Positions 1 through 7,379 are shown, counted from the stretch's first letter. The stretch is 8,743 bases of DNA from an uncultured Bacilli bacterium (GCA_948629335.1 CAPHZB010000059.1:1-8743), one strand, 5' to 3'. Made by a program: numbers and translations. The notes: generated by a model not told the origin, from the sequence alone.

Positions 1-62
1 CTCCTTAGTCTCCCTTTATTTTGTTACCCACAAACACTGCAATTGAGCCAAAAAAGATAACA

Positions 63-98
63 AAAAAACATAAGATTTCTTTTAAACTTATGTTTTTT
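63..98 (-). terminator. Rho-independent terminator of clpB
   Basis: A 12-bp perfect stem (63-74 with 87-98) surrounds a 12-nt loop and starts 8 bases after the clpB stop. On the minus strand the descending arm ends in a run of seven U, as expected of an intrinsic terminator. The ascending arm begins with A, so it could also work on the plus strand. Bases 1-62 hold no gene that I can support. Confidence 0.85.
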
Positions 99-105
99 CA
101 TGATT

Positions 106-2202
106 TTATCTTACCACAAATTCTTCCCCATCTAGTGCAATAGTCACGGTACTATCCATCTGTATTTTATCTTCTAAGATGGCTTGTGCTAATAAAGTCT
201 CAATATTTTTCGCAACATATCTTCTAACAGGTCTAGCCCCATAAACCTCATCATAAGATTCTTTTAATACTTTCTCCTTTGCTTGATCAGTTAAAACAAT
301 ATGAAGTCTTTTATCCTTTAAACGTGCCTCTATTTCACTTATAATTTTATCTAAGATTTCATAGACGATATCCTTTGATAGGGCTTTAAATACAATAATT
401 TCATCAATTCGATTTAAAAACTCAGGTTTAAAATACATTTTTAATTCATGCATTACTTCTTCTTCCTTGTTTTCTAAAATATGCTCACTTCCTAAATTAG
501 AAGTCATAATGATAATTGTATTTTTAAAATCAACGGTTCTTCCTTGGGAATCTGTAATTCGCCCATCATCTAAGATTTGTAACAAAATGTTTAAGACATC
601 TTTATGTGCCTTTTCAATTTCATCAAATAAAACTATACTATAAGGATTTCTACGAATGGCTTCCGTTAATTGTCCACCTTCATCATATCCTACATATCCT
701 GGAGGAGAACCAACAAGTCGGGCAACAGAATGTGGTTCCATATATTCACTCATATCAATACGTACCATATGACGCTCATCATCAAATAATTCTTCGGCTA
801 ATGTTTTGGCAACCTCTGTTTTACCTACGCCCGTTGGTCCTAAAAAGATGAAAGAACCAATTGGCTTTGTTGGATCTTTAATTCCAGCTCGAGCCCGAAT
901 AATAGCATCCGTCACTAATTTTAATGCTTCCTCTTGTCCTTTTACTCTTTTTCGCATATTCTCTTCTAAATGCAGAAGTTTCTCTTTTTCGCCACCTACT
1001 AATTTAGCTACAGGAATACGCGTCCATTTCGAAATAACTTCACAGATTTGCTCTTCATCTACAGTATCACTTAATATTTTAGAAGTATCTTTTTGTTTTA
1101 GTTCTTCTAATTGTTTTTCTAAGTCAGGAAGAACGCCATGTCTTAGTTTGGCTGCTGTCTCTAAGTCATAGTTGTTTTCCGCTTGTTCCAATTTAAAATT
1201 TGTTCTCTCAATTTCCTCTTTTTTTGCATTAATTTGATCATTAATACTTTTTTCTTCTTCCCAAGCACTTTTTAGTTTAGCCTCTTCCTGTTTTAAAGTG
1301 GCAATCTGGTTCTTTAATTCCTGATATCGATTTTTACTTAGTTCATCTTTATCTTTTTTTATAGCTTCACTTTCAATTTGTAAACGCATAATGTTACGCA
1401 TAAGTTTATCCAATTCTTCTGGTACAGAATCCATTTGTACTTTTATCGTTGCACAAGCTTCATCAATTAAATCAATGGCCTTGTCTGGTAAAAAACGGTC
1501 TGTAATATAACGGTCAGATAAAGTGGCTGCACTAATTAAAGCTTTATCTTTAATAGTTACCCCATGAAACACTTCTAATCTTGGTTTAAGTCCTCGAAGC
1601 ATGGTAATTGTATCAAGAACACTTGGTTCTTTTACTTGTACTCTTTGAAAACGTCTTTCTAACGCTCCATCTTTTTCAATAAATTTACGATATTCATTTA
1701 AAGTAGTCGCTCCTATCAATTTAATTTCTCCACGAGCAAGCATCGGTTTTAACATGTTAGCACAGTCAACTGCCCCCTCAGCTCCACTTCCTACAATCAT
1801 ATGAATTTCATCAATAAAAACGATAATAGAACCATCGGATTCCTTAATCTTTTTTAAAACTGCTTTAAGGCGTTCTTCAAATTCTCCACGATATTTTGCT
1901 CCCGCAATCAAAGACCCCATGTCTAATTCCCAAATGGTCTTATTTTTTAAACTTGTTGGAACATCCCCTTTTACGATACGAGTTGCTAAGCCCTCTACAA
2001 TGGCTGTTTTCCCAACCCCCGCTTCTCCAATTAGGACAGGGTTATTTTTTGTTTTTCTAGATAAAATACGAGTAATGCTTCTAACTTCTTCTTCTCTACC
2101 AATGACAGGATCAATTTTTCCATCACGGGCAGATGCAGTAATATCTCGTCCATATTTTTCTAGGACATTTTCTTCTGTATTGTTTATATTACCTAAGTTC
2201 AT
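106..2202 (-). CDS. clpB: ClpB-type AAA+ disaggregase lacking the N-domain
   Basis: ATP-driven protein disaggregase that acts in the cytoplasm with DnaK to pull apart heat-aggregated proteins. The 698-residue product has AAA+ module D1 with Walker A GEAGVGKT (59-66), pore-loop Tyr104, Walker B FIDE (129-132) and Arg183/Arg184. A long coiled-coil middle domain follows (about 258-378). Module D2 has Walker A GPTGVGKT (455-462), GYVG pore loop (502-505), Walker B LFDE (525-528), sensor Asn569, Arg598 and sensor-2 GAR (655-657). The ~120-residue middle domain with YDLETAAKLRHG and the absence of an evident ClpP-binding loop favour ClpB over ClpC. The usual ~145-residue N-terminal substrate domain is missing, as in mycoplasma ClpB. 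The start is the ATG at 2202, 7 nt after AGGAGG; the ATG at 2244 lies only about 5 nt from the predicted mRNA start. Transcribed alone from a CIRCE-controlled promoter. Confidence 0.96.
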   Translation of the reverse strand: MNLGNINNTEENVLEKYGRDITASARDGKIDPVIGREEEVRSITRILSRKTKNNPVLIGEAGVGKTAIVEGLATRIVKGDVPTSLKNKTIWELDMGSLIAGAKYRGEFEERLKAVLKKIKESDGSIIVFIDEIHMIVGSGAEGAVDCANMLKPMLARGEIKLIGATTLNEYRKFIEKDGALERRFQRVQVKEPSVLDTITMLRGLKPRLEVFHGVTIKDKALISAATLSDRYITDRFLPDKAIDLIDEACATIKVQMDSVPEELDKLMRNIMRLQIESEAIKKDKDELSKNRYQELKNQIATLKQEEAKLKSAWEEEKSINDQINAKKEEIERTNFKLEQAENNYDLETAAKLRHGVLPDLEKQLEELKQKDTSKILSDTVDEEQICEVISKWTRIPVAKLVGGEKEKLLHLEENMRKRVKGQEEALKLVTDAIIRARAGIKDPTKPIGSFIFLGPTGVGKTEVAKTLAEELFDDERHMVRIDMSEYMEPHSVARLVGSPPGYVGYDEGGQLTEAIRRNPYSIVLFDEIEKAHKDVLNILLQILDDGRITDSQGRTVDFKNTIIIMTSNLGSEHILENKEEEVMHELKMYFKPEFLNRIDEIIVFKALSKDIVYEILDKIISEIEARLKDKRLHIVLTDQAKEKVLKESYDEVYGARPVRRYVAKNIETLLAQAILEDKIQMDSTVTIALDGEEFVVR

Positions 2203-2207
2203 ATAAA

Positions 2208-2216
2208 CACCTCCTC
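2208..2216 (-). promoter_or_regulatory. clpB Shine-Dalgarno that fixes the start
   Basis: GAGGAGGTG on the minus strand sits 5 nt upstream of the ATG at 2202 (7 nt from the end of its AGGAGG core). The in-frame ATG at 2244 has no such site. Confidence 0.9.
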
Positions 2217-2230
2217 TTATATAGAAAATG

Positions 2231-2246
2231 GTATGGCCTCCCATAC
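2231..2246 (-). promoter_or_regulatory. 5'-UTR hairpin of clpB mRNA
   Basis: GTATGG and CCATAC form a 6-bp perfect stem with a GAGG loop. With the start site predicted near 2249 the hairpin lies almost at the 5' end of the mRNA, about 14 nt upstream of the ribosome binding site. Such hairpins can protect an mRNA 5' end; a thermosensor role is possible but not shown. Confidence 0.5.
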
Positions 2247-2255
2247 AACATATTC

Positions 2256-2284
2256 ATTATATCACTTACATTAGCACTTGTCAA
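2256..2284 (-). promoter_or_regulatory. Consensus sigma-A promoter of clpB
   Basis: On the minus strand TTGACA (2284-2279) and TATAAT (2261-2256) are separated by exactly 17 bp, a perfect match to the housekeeping consensus. The predicted transcription start is near 2249. The -35 lies inside the CIRCE operator, so a bound repressor would exclude RNA polymerase. Confidence 0.93.
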
Positions 2285-2297
2285 GTGGGAGTGCTAA
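2271..2297. promoter_or_regulatory. CIRCE operator (HrcA binding site)
   Basis: The inverted repeat TTAGCACTT-N9-GAGTGCTAA matches the CIRCE consensus TTAGCACTC-N9-GAGTGCTAA with one mismatch (T2279). CIRCE is bound by the heat-shock repressor HrcA. Because it covers the clpB -35, clpB is inferred to be HrcA-repressed and heat-induced. The operator lies between the divergently placed end of the amidotransferase gene and clpB and serves clpB only. Confidence 0.95.
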
Positions 2298-2300
2298 TGT

Positions 2301-2324
2301 AAAAACAATTAGGAGTTCCTAACT
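2301..2324 (-). terminator. Terminator of the amidotransferase gene
   Basis: On the minus strand a 7-bp stem including one G-U pair (2324-2318 with 2313-2307) encloses the loop AACT and is followed by G and five U. The stem overlaps the stop codon of the amidotransferase. It separates that gene from the CIRCE-controlled clpB promoter 4 bp further on. Confidence 0.6.
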
Positions 2325-2893
2325 GTTTCAAAAAAGGAAGTAAATAATTTCTTAGAAATATCTTTTTTCGAAAAATCGGTTTCTGGATGCCACTGTACTC
2401 CAATAAAGAATTTTTTCTTCTTATCTTCAATAATCTCAACAACTCCATCTTTAGATACACCTACAATATCCATATCTGTTGATAATAAGACTTCATGATG
2501 CCTACTATTTACAAAGAATTCTTCTGTTCGAATGAAACTATAGAATTTGGAATCCTTATTTACTAAAACAGAATGTACGTCTTCTTGATCTAAAATATAG
2601 TGGTTTTCTATCATACCCATCTTTCCATGAAACAAAACACCCATCGTTTGCATTCCTAAACAAATACCTAATGTTGGAATATCTCGTTTATAAAGAAAAG
2701 TTAAAATATCTAAATCTGTTTTTGTATAGTCTTCCCCACCTTGCAAAATCATACCATCTAAACTTTCTAGGATTTCCTCATTGTATCTTGTGATGCCTAT
2801 TACAGTTCCCCCATAAAAGGAAATAACTTCCTCTACTTCCTTGTTTAATGTATACCTGTTTTCCACAGGTCTTAAAATAACACCTATTCTCAT
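2309..2893 (-). CDS. Class I glutamine amidotransferase, PuuD-like (peptidase C26 family)
   Basis: 194-residue cytoplasmic hydrolase of the gamma-glutamyl-GABA hydrolase/peptidase C26 family. Members cleave gamma-glutamyl amide bonds in small molecules or in peptidoglycan-linked compounds. The catalytic triad is visible: the nucleophile Cys78 in the elbow GICLGMQ, and His169 and Glu171 in VQWHPE. The family motif NSRHHE (129-134) supports PuuD-like proteins over biosynthetic GATases, as does the oxyanion-loop ILQGGED (49-55). The length is somewhat below the ~240-250 usual for PuuD, with few insertions. The ATG at 2893 follows AGGTGA with a 4-nt gap. It lies 47 bp after ftsK on the same strand and could be co-transcribed through a weak hairpin. 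The actual substrate cannot be told; the neighbours do not include other polyamine genes. Confidence 0.87.
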   Translation of the reverse strand: MRIGVILRPVENRYTLNKEVEEVISFYGGTVIGITRYNEEILESLDGMILQGGEDYTKTDLDILTFLYKRDIPTLGICLGMQTMGVLFHGKMGMIENHYILDQEDVHSVLVNKDSKFYSFIRTEEFFVNSRHHEVLLSTDMDIVGVSKDGVVEIIEDKKKKFFIGVQWHPETDFSKKDISKKLFTSFFETVRNS

Positions 2894-2903
2894 CTTATCA
2901 CCT

Positions 2904-2934
2904 AAAAACTATACTAAATGATATGTAAGTTTTT
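2904..2934 (-). terminator. Weak AT-rich hairpin between ftsK and the amidotransferase gene
   Basis: AAAAACT plus TAC (2904-2910, 2912-2914) pair with GTA plus AGTTTTT (2925-2927, 2928-2934) around a single-base bulge and a 10-nt loop. Both strands show A-rich and U-rich arms, so it may be a weak or bidirectional terminator. It is mostly A-U and may allow read-through from ftsK. Bases 2898-2903 next to it carry the downstream ribosome binding site. Confidence 0.4.
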
Positions 2935-2940
2935 TTAAAT

Positions 2941-5223
2941 TTATTCTTCTTTTTCTCCCTCTAGTTGTGCGAAAACTTCTCTTGGTTTTGAGCCATTTTG
3001 AGGACCAATAATTCCCCTTTCTTCTAAAAGATCAATTGCCCTAGCTGCTCGGTTGTATCCAAGCCTAAATCTTCTTTGTAAAAGGGATGTGCTTGCTTTT
3101 TGCTGCTGAATAACAAATTCTACGATTTCGTTATAAAGAGGTTCTTCGTTTGCATCCTGTTCTTCTACCATAGTTGTCGCATTCATCTCTTCGGTATCCA
3201 TAAGGAGTGTCTCATCATATTTGGCTTTTTGTTGTGCAATGGTAAAATCGACCACCTTTTTGATTTCCTCATCAGTAATAAATGTTCCTTGAATACGAGT
3301 TGGCGTATTTTCATCTTGTGGTTTAAATAACATATCTCCTTTTCCAAGTAATCTTTCTGCTCCAATCATATCCAAAATGGTTCTAGAGTCAATTGCAGAA
3401 GATACAGCAAAAGAAACACGACATGGGATGTTGGATTTAACAACACCTGTGATAACATCTGTAGACGGTCTTTGGGTTGCGACAATTAAATGAATTCCAG
3501 CAGCTCTTGCCATTTGTGTAATACGCATAATCGAATCTTCCACTTCCTTGGCTGCAACAAGCATTAAATCTGCAAGTTCATCAATGATAACAACAATATA
3601 TGGAAGTGGTCTTAGTTTTTCACTCCTCTGTTTATTTTGTTCTTCTACATAGTTATTGTATCCTTCAATATTTTTTGTTCCACTATCTGAAAATACTTCA
3701 TATCGTCTTTCCATTTCAACAACAATTTTCTTTAGTGCAATATTGGCTTTCTTTGGATCCGTTACAACAGGCGCTAATAAATGAGGAACCCCATTATACA
3801 TCGAAAATTCTACTTTTTTAGGGTCTACTAAGATAAGTTTTACTTCTTCTGGTTTGGCACGCATTAGAATCGATATAATAATACTATTGATACAAACCGA
3901 TTTACCACTACCCGTAGAACCAGCAACAAGCATATGAGGCGTTTTGTTAATTTGGCAATAACGAGGTTGTCCCATAATATCTTTTCCTAAAACCGCTAGT
4001 AATTTTGCTTCTTTTAGTTTATCAGGAACAGCCTCTAGAATTTCTCTTACACCAACCATCACTGTTTGTTTATTTGGTATTTCAATACCTATAGTGGATT
4101 TCCCCGGAATAGGTGCCTGAATACGAACGTCTTTAGCTGCAAGAGCAAGGGCAACTTCCTTATTTAATCCTGATACTTTGCTTAGTTTTGTTCCTGATTT
4201 TACTTCTAATTCGTATTGTGTAACACTGGGTCCAGGATTGATAGCAACAACTCGCCCAACCACACCAAAGTCACCTAATACTCGTTCTAGTGTTTCTACA
4301 TTATGGGCTATCGTTTCTTTTGATTCTCCTGCATGTTTTTTTGTATTCTTCGTAAGTAAACTCATTGGTGGGAGTTTATACTTCTTCGGTGCTTCCTCAA
4401 TCTCCTCTTCCTCTAAAACCTCCATGACTATATCACTTCGATTTAAAATAACTTCTTCCTCTAAAACTTCCTCCTCATTTTTTTGTACTGGTACTTTATC
4501 GGCTAATTGAATAAGTTCATCGACAGAAGACACAATAATTTTTTTATTTTCCTCCTCTGGAGTGGCTTCTTCTATTTCTACCAATTTTTCTTCTGACACA
4601 GGTGTTTCTTTTTCTACTTTCTCTTGCGTCTTTTTTGTTTCTTTCTTAATTTGTGGGGCTGTTTCTTTAATTTTTTGTCCCATCTTCTTGATACAATCTA
4701 CAACAGACACACCAGTAAACATAACCATTCCACAAACCAAAAGAGCCCATATGGCAACCTTTGTTCCCTCAATATCAAAAAGATATACAAATAGAGTTGC
4801 AAAGGAAGCCCCAATGATTCCTCCACATAGATTTGCATTGGCATTTCCACTTGAAACCATAAAATTATTGACTGTTTCAGTAATGACATCAAATCCTTTT
4901 AAATCATTGTTTTTTAAATAATTAAGGTGAGATGCTAAAAGTATACCAATAATAAAAATGTAAAGTCCTACCAATTTTGCTGTAATAAAATCAGGCTTTT
5001 TTCTTTTAATCATCATATAAATTCCAATGACAATTGCGCCTAAAAAAACAATTGCATACCAAGTTCCTGCTAAAAAAGTTGCAAAACTTTTAATGAACCT
5101 TCCAACAATTCCTGCATTCATAAATCCTACAATCGAAATTAAAATAAGAATGAATCCAATCAACTCAAAAAAATAGTTATTTGGTTCTTTTTTTACTTCT
5201 TTTCTTGTCTTTTTCTTTGCCAT
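2941..5223 (-). CDS. ftsK: DNA translocase FtsK/SpoIIIE
   Basis: 760-residue septal ATPase that pumps double-stranded DNA across the closing division septum so chromosomes are cleared before cytokinesis. The N-terminal ~180 residues contain about four hydrophobic membrane segments. A charged Glu/Lys-rich linker follows (about 185-280). The motor has Walker A AGSTGSGKS (434-442), Walker B VIIDELAD (545-552) and the ATQRPSTDVITG segment (582-593). The C-terminal gamma winged helix (about 695-753) holds RRFRLGYNRAARAIDLLEER, which reads polar DNA motifs that set direction. The short linker is SpoIIIE-like rather than E. coli FtsK-like. The start is the ATG at 5223, 7 nt after GGTGG; a longer frame from 5325 would cross the small-RNA gene and the predicted promoter. 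Whether it serves division, sporulation or both cannot be decided here; sptIIIE would be an equally fair name (spoIIIE). Confidence 0.96.
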   Translation of the reverse strand: MAKKKTRKEVKKEPNNYFFELIGFILILISIVGFMNAGIVGRFIKSFATFLAGTWYAIVFLGAIVIGIYMMIKRKKPDFITAKLVGLYIFIIGILLASHLNYLKNNDLKGFDVITETVNNFMVSSGNANANLCGGIIGASFATLFVYLFDIEGTKVAIWALLVCGMVMFTGVSVVDCIKKMGQKIKETAPQIKKETKKTQEKVEKETPVSEEKLVEIEEATPEEENKKIIVSSVDELIQLADKVPVQKNEEEVLEEEVILNRSDIVMEVLEEEEIEEAPKKYKLPPMSLLTKNTKKHAGESKETIAHNVETLERVLGDFGVVGRVVAINPGPSVTQYELEVKSGTKLSKVSGLNKEVALALAAKDVRIQAPIPGKSTIGIEIPNKQTVMVGVREILEAVPDKLKEAKLLAVLGKDIMGQPRYCQINKTPHMLVAGSTGSGKSVCINSIIISILMRAKPEEVKLILVDPKKVEFSMYNGVPHLLAPVVTDPKKANIALKKIVVEMERRYEVFSDSGTKNIEGYNNYVEEQNKQRSEKLRPLPYIVVIIDELADLMLVAAKEVEDSIMRITQMARAAGIHLIVATQRPSTDVITGVVKSNIPCRVSFAVSSAIDSRTILDMIGAERLLGKGDMLFKPQDENTPTRIQGTFITDEEIKKVVDFTIAQQKAKYDETLLMDTEEMNATTMVEEQDANEEPLYNEIVEFVIQQQKASTSLLQRRFRLGYNRAARAIDLLEERGIIGPQNGSKPREVFAQLEGEKEE

Positions 5224-5228
5224 ACTTA

Positions 5229-5256
5229 CGCCACCATTCTTGTGGATATTATAGCA
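5229..5256 (-). promoter_or_regulatory. ftsK extended -10 promoter and start-deciding ribosome site
   Basis: The minus strand reads TGCTATAAT (5256-5248), an extended -10 match. No good -35 is present because the position falls in the U-run of the upstream small-RNA terminator. The start site is predicted near 5241, giving an 18-nt leader. GGTGG (5235-5231) is a modest Shine-Dalgarno in front of the ATG at 5223. This excludes the in-frame ATG at 5325. Confidence 0.7.
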
Positions 5257-5267
5257 TATTTTAAGAC

Positions 5268-5430
5268 AAAAAAAAACTAGGAAATGGGCAATAACGACAA
5301 AACCTGTCCTCCAGGTGGGCATCACATTAAAGATTTCAGGATTCTTAAGTAAACTTAAGTATTCAACAACCTCTTTAAATTAGATTCCCAAATCGTTATT
5401 TGTAGGTTTTTCTTTATACCCATCTCCTAT
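5268..5430 (-). ncRNA. Structured small RNA, candidate 6S RNA
   Basis: A ~163-nt RNA between its own promoter and a run of nine U. Its ends pair: 5429-5417 form 13 continuous pairs with 5278-5290, and 5416-5414 with 5292-5294. Past this closing stem is a large bubble of about 23 nt (5413-5391) opposite 21 nt (5315-5295). The 3' side of the bubble can form a small hairpin, CCTG-GAGGA-CAGG. A second stem pairs 5390-5383 with 5323-5316 (one G-A mismatch). A third pairs 5378-5372 with 5333-5327. The tip carries CTTAAG-TTTA-CTTAAG. A closed rod with a central bubble and a 3'-side hairpin is the topology of 6S RNA, which binds housekeeping RNA polymerase as a promoter mimic. I did not recognise a primary-sequence signature, so a structured RNA is well supported and 6S identity is about even odds. 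Confidence 0.72.
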
Positions 5431-5435
5431 AAAAA

Positions 5436-5444
5436 ATTATAACA
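5436..5444 (-). promoter_or_regulatory. Extended -10 promoter of the small RNA
   Basis: The minus strand reads TGTTATAAT (5444-5436), a full extended -10 match, which puts the start near 5430, at the first base of the closing stem. The -35 at 17 bp is poor (TAGAAT, 5464-5459). No convincing terminator separates it from the LCP stop at 5483, so some read-through is likely. Confidence 0.75.
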
Positions 5445-5482
5445 TACTTTTTTTTAATATTCTAGTACTTTTTCATTTATTT

Positions 5483-7321
5483 CTATTTTTTTAATACTGT
5501 TAAAATGACTTCTCGTGTACTACTGGCTTCTGTTCCTGCACTTACACTTTGTTTTAAAACACTTCCGTTTGTTCCTGTTCCTTCAGAAATATAACGAATA
5601 ACGACATCTACTCCTACGTTCTTCATTTTTGTTGTCGCATTTTTCTCCGTTAATCCCACGACATTTGGAATTTTAGAGGTGGCTGAACTTCCTTTCAATT
5701 GTTTTCCAATCACAAATTCTTCATATTCTTCATTTGCATCAAATGTGAATTCTTTTTCTAAAACGGGACTCTTTCGTTCTAGATTCACCTTCATTGCATT
5801 AGATACAGCTTGTATACTGCTTTCATATAAAATATACTCATAAAGATTCTTCCCCATACTGCTATCATAAATATAGTCATCATAGCCATTTAAGTAAAGT
5901 CTTTGAAAGCCAACAAGATCTTCCATATTAGAACTATTTGATTTTACTAAAATGTCTTTCCCAATATTATATAAGGATAACATTTCAGAAGTTTTCATAT
6001 TTGTTTCCATATTGTCACCAATTGTATTTAAAAGGCTATATAAAGTATCCAAACTACTTACTTCTTTTAGTTTATTCAAAGTTGCTCGCAATACCAATTG
6101 TTGATTTTGTCCTCTTACAAAGTCATTACGAAGTCCCTTTGTCCATTCACTACTACATTTATCTGCATGACTTTTTCTGTTTCTAGAAAGAGCAAGGGCC
6201 TGTTCTCCATTTAATGTTTGTTTTCCCTTTTTTACATAAAGTGTATTTTCCCCAAATCGTCTACTACTATCTTGTTCACAAAAACTATAGGGAACATCCA
6301 CTTCTACTCCACCTAATTTATCAATCAATTTGACAACACCTTTAAAATTGATTTTTAAGTAATAATCAATATCTACATCTAGAAAATTAGAAATAGTATC
6401 CATCATACAGTCAGCACCATACCATGCAGCATGAGTGATTTTGTTTTTTTTCTTTCCTGCAAAACAAGTAATAGGAACGTAGCTATCTCTCGGAATACTT
6501 AGTATCGTTGTATTTAATGTAGTAGGATTAAAGGTAAGCAACATTAATGCATCTCCGTTAAATGTACTGCCTTCTAAACTTTCTGCTTCACTATCCACAC
6601 CCATAATTAAAACAGTAAATGGCTTTTCTAAACTGCTTCCTGCACTTGTATTTTCACTCGTTACCTTCTTTTCCTTTGTATATAAAACTTTTGTGCTTTC
6701 ACTTAAATGTTCAAACTTTCCCCCATCCAAATTAGAAAACATGATAGCATAATTCCCTGGAACAAAGGCATATTCTATTTTTCCATCAAAAAGTGCATTT
6801 AAAAGAGTAACATAATCCTCATACTCTATTGTTTTGTTTTTTAATTTTTCAGATTCTATGATTTCTTTAGGCATTTGATTTCCATCAACGCTTGCACTAT
6901 CGTTCAAATACCCTATGGTTCCTGTTTTAATTTCTGATAAACTGTCTGCTTTATTTTCTTTTGTCGTGATTAAACTAGAATAATATCTTGTTGCATTCGT
7001 GCTGATATTGTCGATGACATGGTACGTTTTATTAATATACCTTGCCCCCACAGTTAGGATAAATGTATATAGGATACAAAAGAATAAATAAAAGACATGT
7101 TTTTTTCTGTCATGAAAAACAACTTTAAAGTTATAAAATAAACAAAAAATAGAAATAAGAACAATATTGATTGAAAGTAGTGTACGTATTTTATTTTCTA
7201 TTCCAGCTAATAAGTGAATAGAATAAAGCATATATATTGAGGCAAACAAAATAAATAAAAGGAAAATTAGATAAGGAATTCTATTTTGCTTGCGTATTTT
7301 TTTCGCATTCTCTTTGGTCAT
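5483..7321 (-). CDS. LCP (LytR-CpsA-Psr) family protein with C-terminal PASTA domain
   Basis: 612-residue membrane protein. LCP enzymes transfer lipid-linked glycopolymers such as teichoic acids or capsule onto peptidoglycan outside the cell. Three hydrophobic segments lie at about 15-38, 47-69 and 75-92. An extracytoplasmic segment at about 132-222 (TGTIGYLND, LLNALFDGKIEYAFVPG) resembles a solute-binding-protein lobe. The LCP core (about 233-440) begins FTVLIMGVD with Asp243. It continues with SIPRDSYV (Arg278), which contributes to the polyprenyl-phosphate pocket, then DKLGGVEVDVP, LNGEQALALSRNR and NDFVRGQNQQ. A single PASTA domain (about 551-612, from IPNVVGL) may bind muropeptide or lipid II. 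Four Cys (286, 305, 348, 389) lie in the exported core. The start is the ATG at 7321, 5 nt after GGGAGG; the ATG at 7345 coincides with the predicted transcription start. Transcribed divergently from the tRNA gene. Confidence 0.93.
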   Translation of the reverse strand: MTKENAKKIRKQNRIPYLIFLLFILFASIYMLYSIHLLAGIENKIRTLLSINIVLISIFCLFYNFKVVFHDRKKHVFYLFFCILYTFILTVGARYINKTYHVIDNISTNATRYYSSLITTKENKADSLSEIKTGTIGYLNDSASVDGNQMPKEIIESEKLKNKTIEYEDYVTLLNALFDGKIEYAFVPGNYAIMFSNLDGGKFEHLSESTKVLYTKEKKVTSENTSAGSSLEKPFTVLIMGVDSEAESLEGSTFNGDALMLLTFNPTTLNTTILSIPRDSYVPITCFAGKKKNKITHAAWYGADCMMDTISNFLDVDIDYYLKINFKGVVKLIDKLGGVEVDVPYSFCEQDSSRRFGENTLYVKKGKQTLNGEQALALSRNRKSHADKCSSEWTKGLRNDFVRGQNQQLVLRATLNKLKEVSSLDTLYSLLNTIGDNMETNMKTSEMLSLYNIGKDILVKSNSSNMEDLVGFQRLYLNGYDDYIYDSSMGKNLYEYILYESSIQAVSNAMKVNLERKSPVLEKEFTFDANEEYEEFVIGKQLKGSSATSKIPNVVGLTEKNATTKMKNVGVDVVIRYISEGTGTNGSVLKQSVSAGTEASSTREVILTVLKK

Positions 7322-7326
7322 GTCAT

Positions 7327-7336
7327 CCTCCCTTTT
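7327..7336 (-). promoter_or_regulatory. LCP gene Shine-Dalgarno that fixes the start
   Basis: AAAAGGGAGG on the minus strand is followed by 5 nt and the ATG at 7321. The upstream in-frame ATG at 7345 has no ribosome site and lies at the predicted transcription start. An ATG at 7326 is out of frame and stops after one further codon. Confidence 0.85.
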
Positions 7337-7350
7337 CTTATACATTTACT

Positions 7351-7379
7351 ATTATATACAGTTTTTTTCTTTTTCTCAA
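7351..7379 (-). promoter_or_regulatory. Sigma-A promoter of the LCP gene
   Basis: Minus-strand TTGAGA (7379-7374) and TATAAT (7356-7351) are 17 bp apart, one mismatch from full consensus. The start is predicted near 7344, giving a ~23-nt leader. Confidence 0.88.

Noticed and set aside
1..6. Minus-strand AAGGAG at the window edge as ribosome site of a next gene
   Set aside because: The spacing fits a start codon just outside the window, but no coding sequence is visible, so it cannot be supported.
2203..2244. 14-residue extension of ClpB from the ATG at 2244
   Set aside because: The ATG lies only about 5 nt from the predicted transcription start, inside a leader hairpin, with no ribosome site; AGGAGG serves the ATG at 2202.
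5224..5325. 34-residue N-terminal extension of FtsK from the ATG at 5325
   Set aside because: It would have to be translated across the small-RNA terminator and the ftsK extended -10; the predicted transcript starts near 5241, downstream of that ATG.
5268..5430. Riboswitch or T-box leader controlling ftsK
   Set aside because: No T-box AGGGTGG signature is seen, the two RNA ends pair with each other, and ftsK has its own -10 beyond the U-run; a stand-alone RNA fits better.
7322..7345. 8-residue extension of the LCP protein from the ATG at 7345
   Set aside because: Coincides with the predicted transcription start and lacks a ribosome site; GGGAGG at 7332-7327 serves the ATG at 7321.
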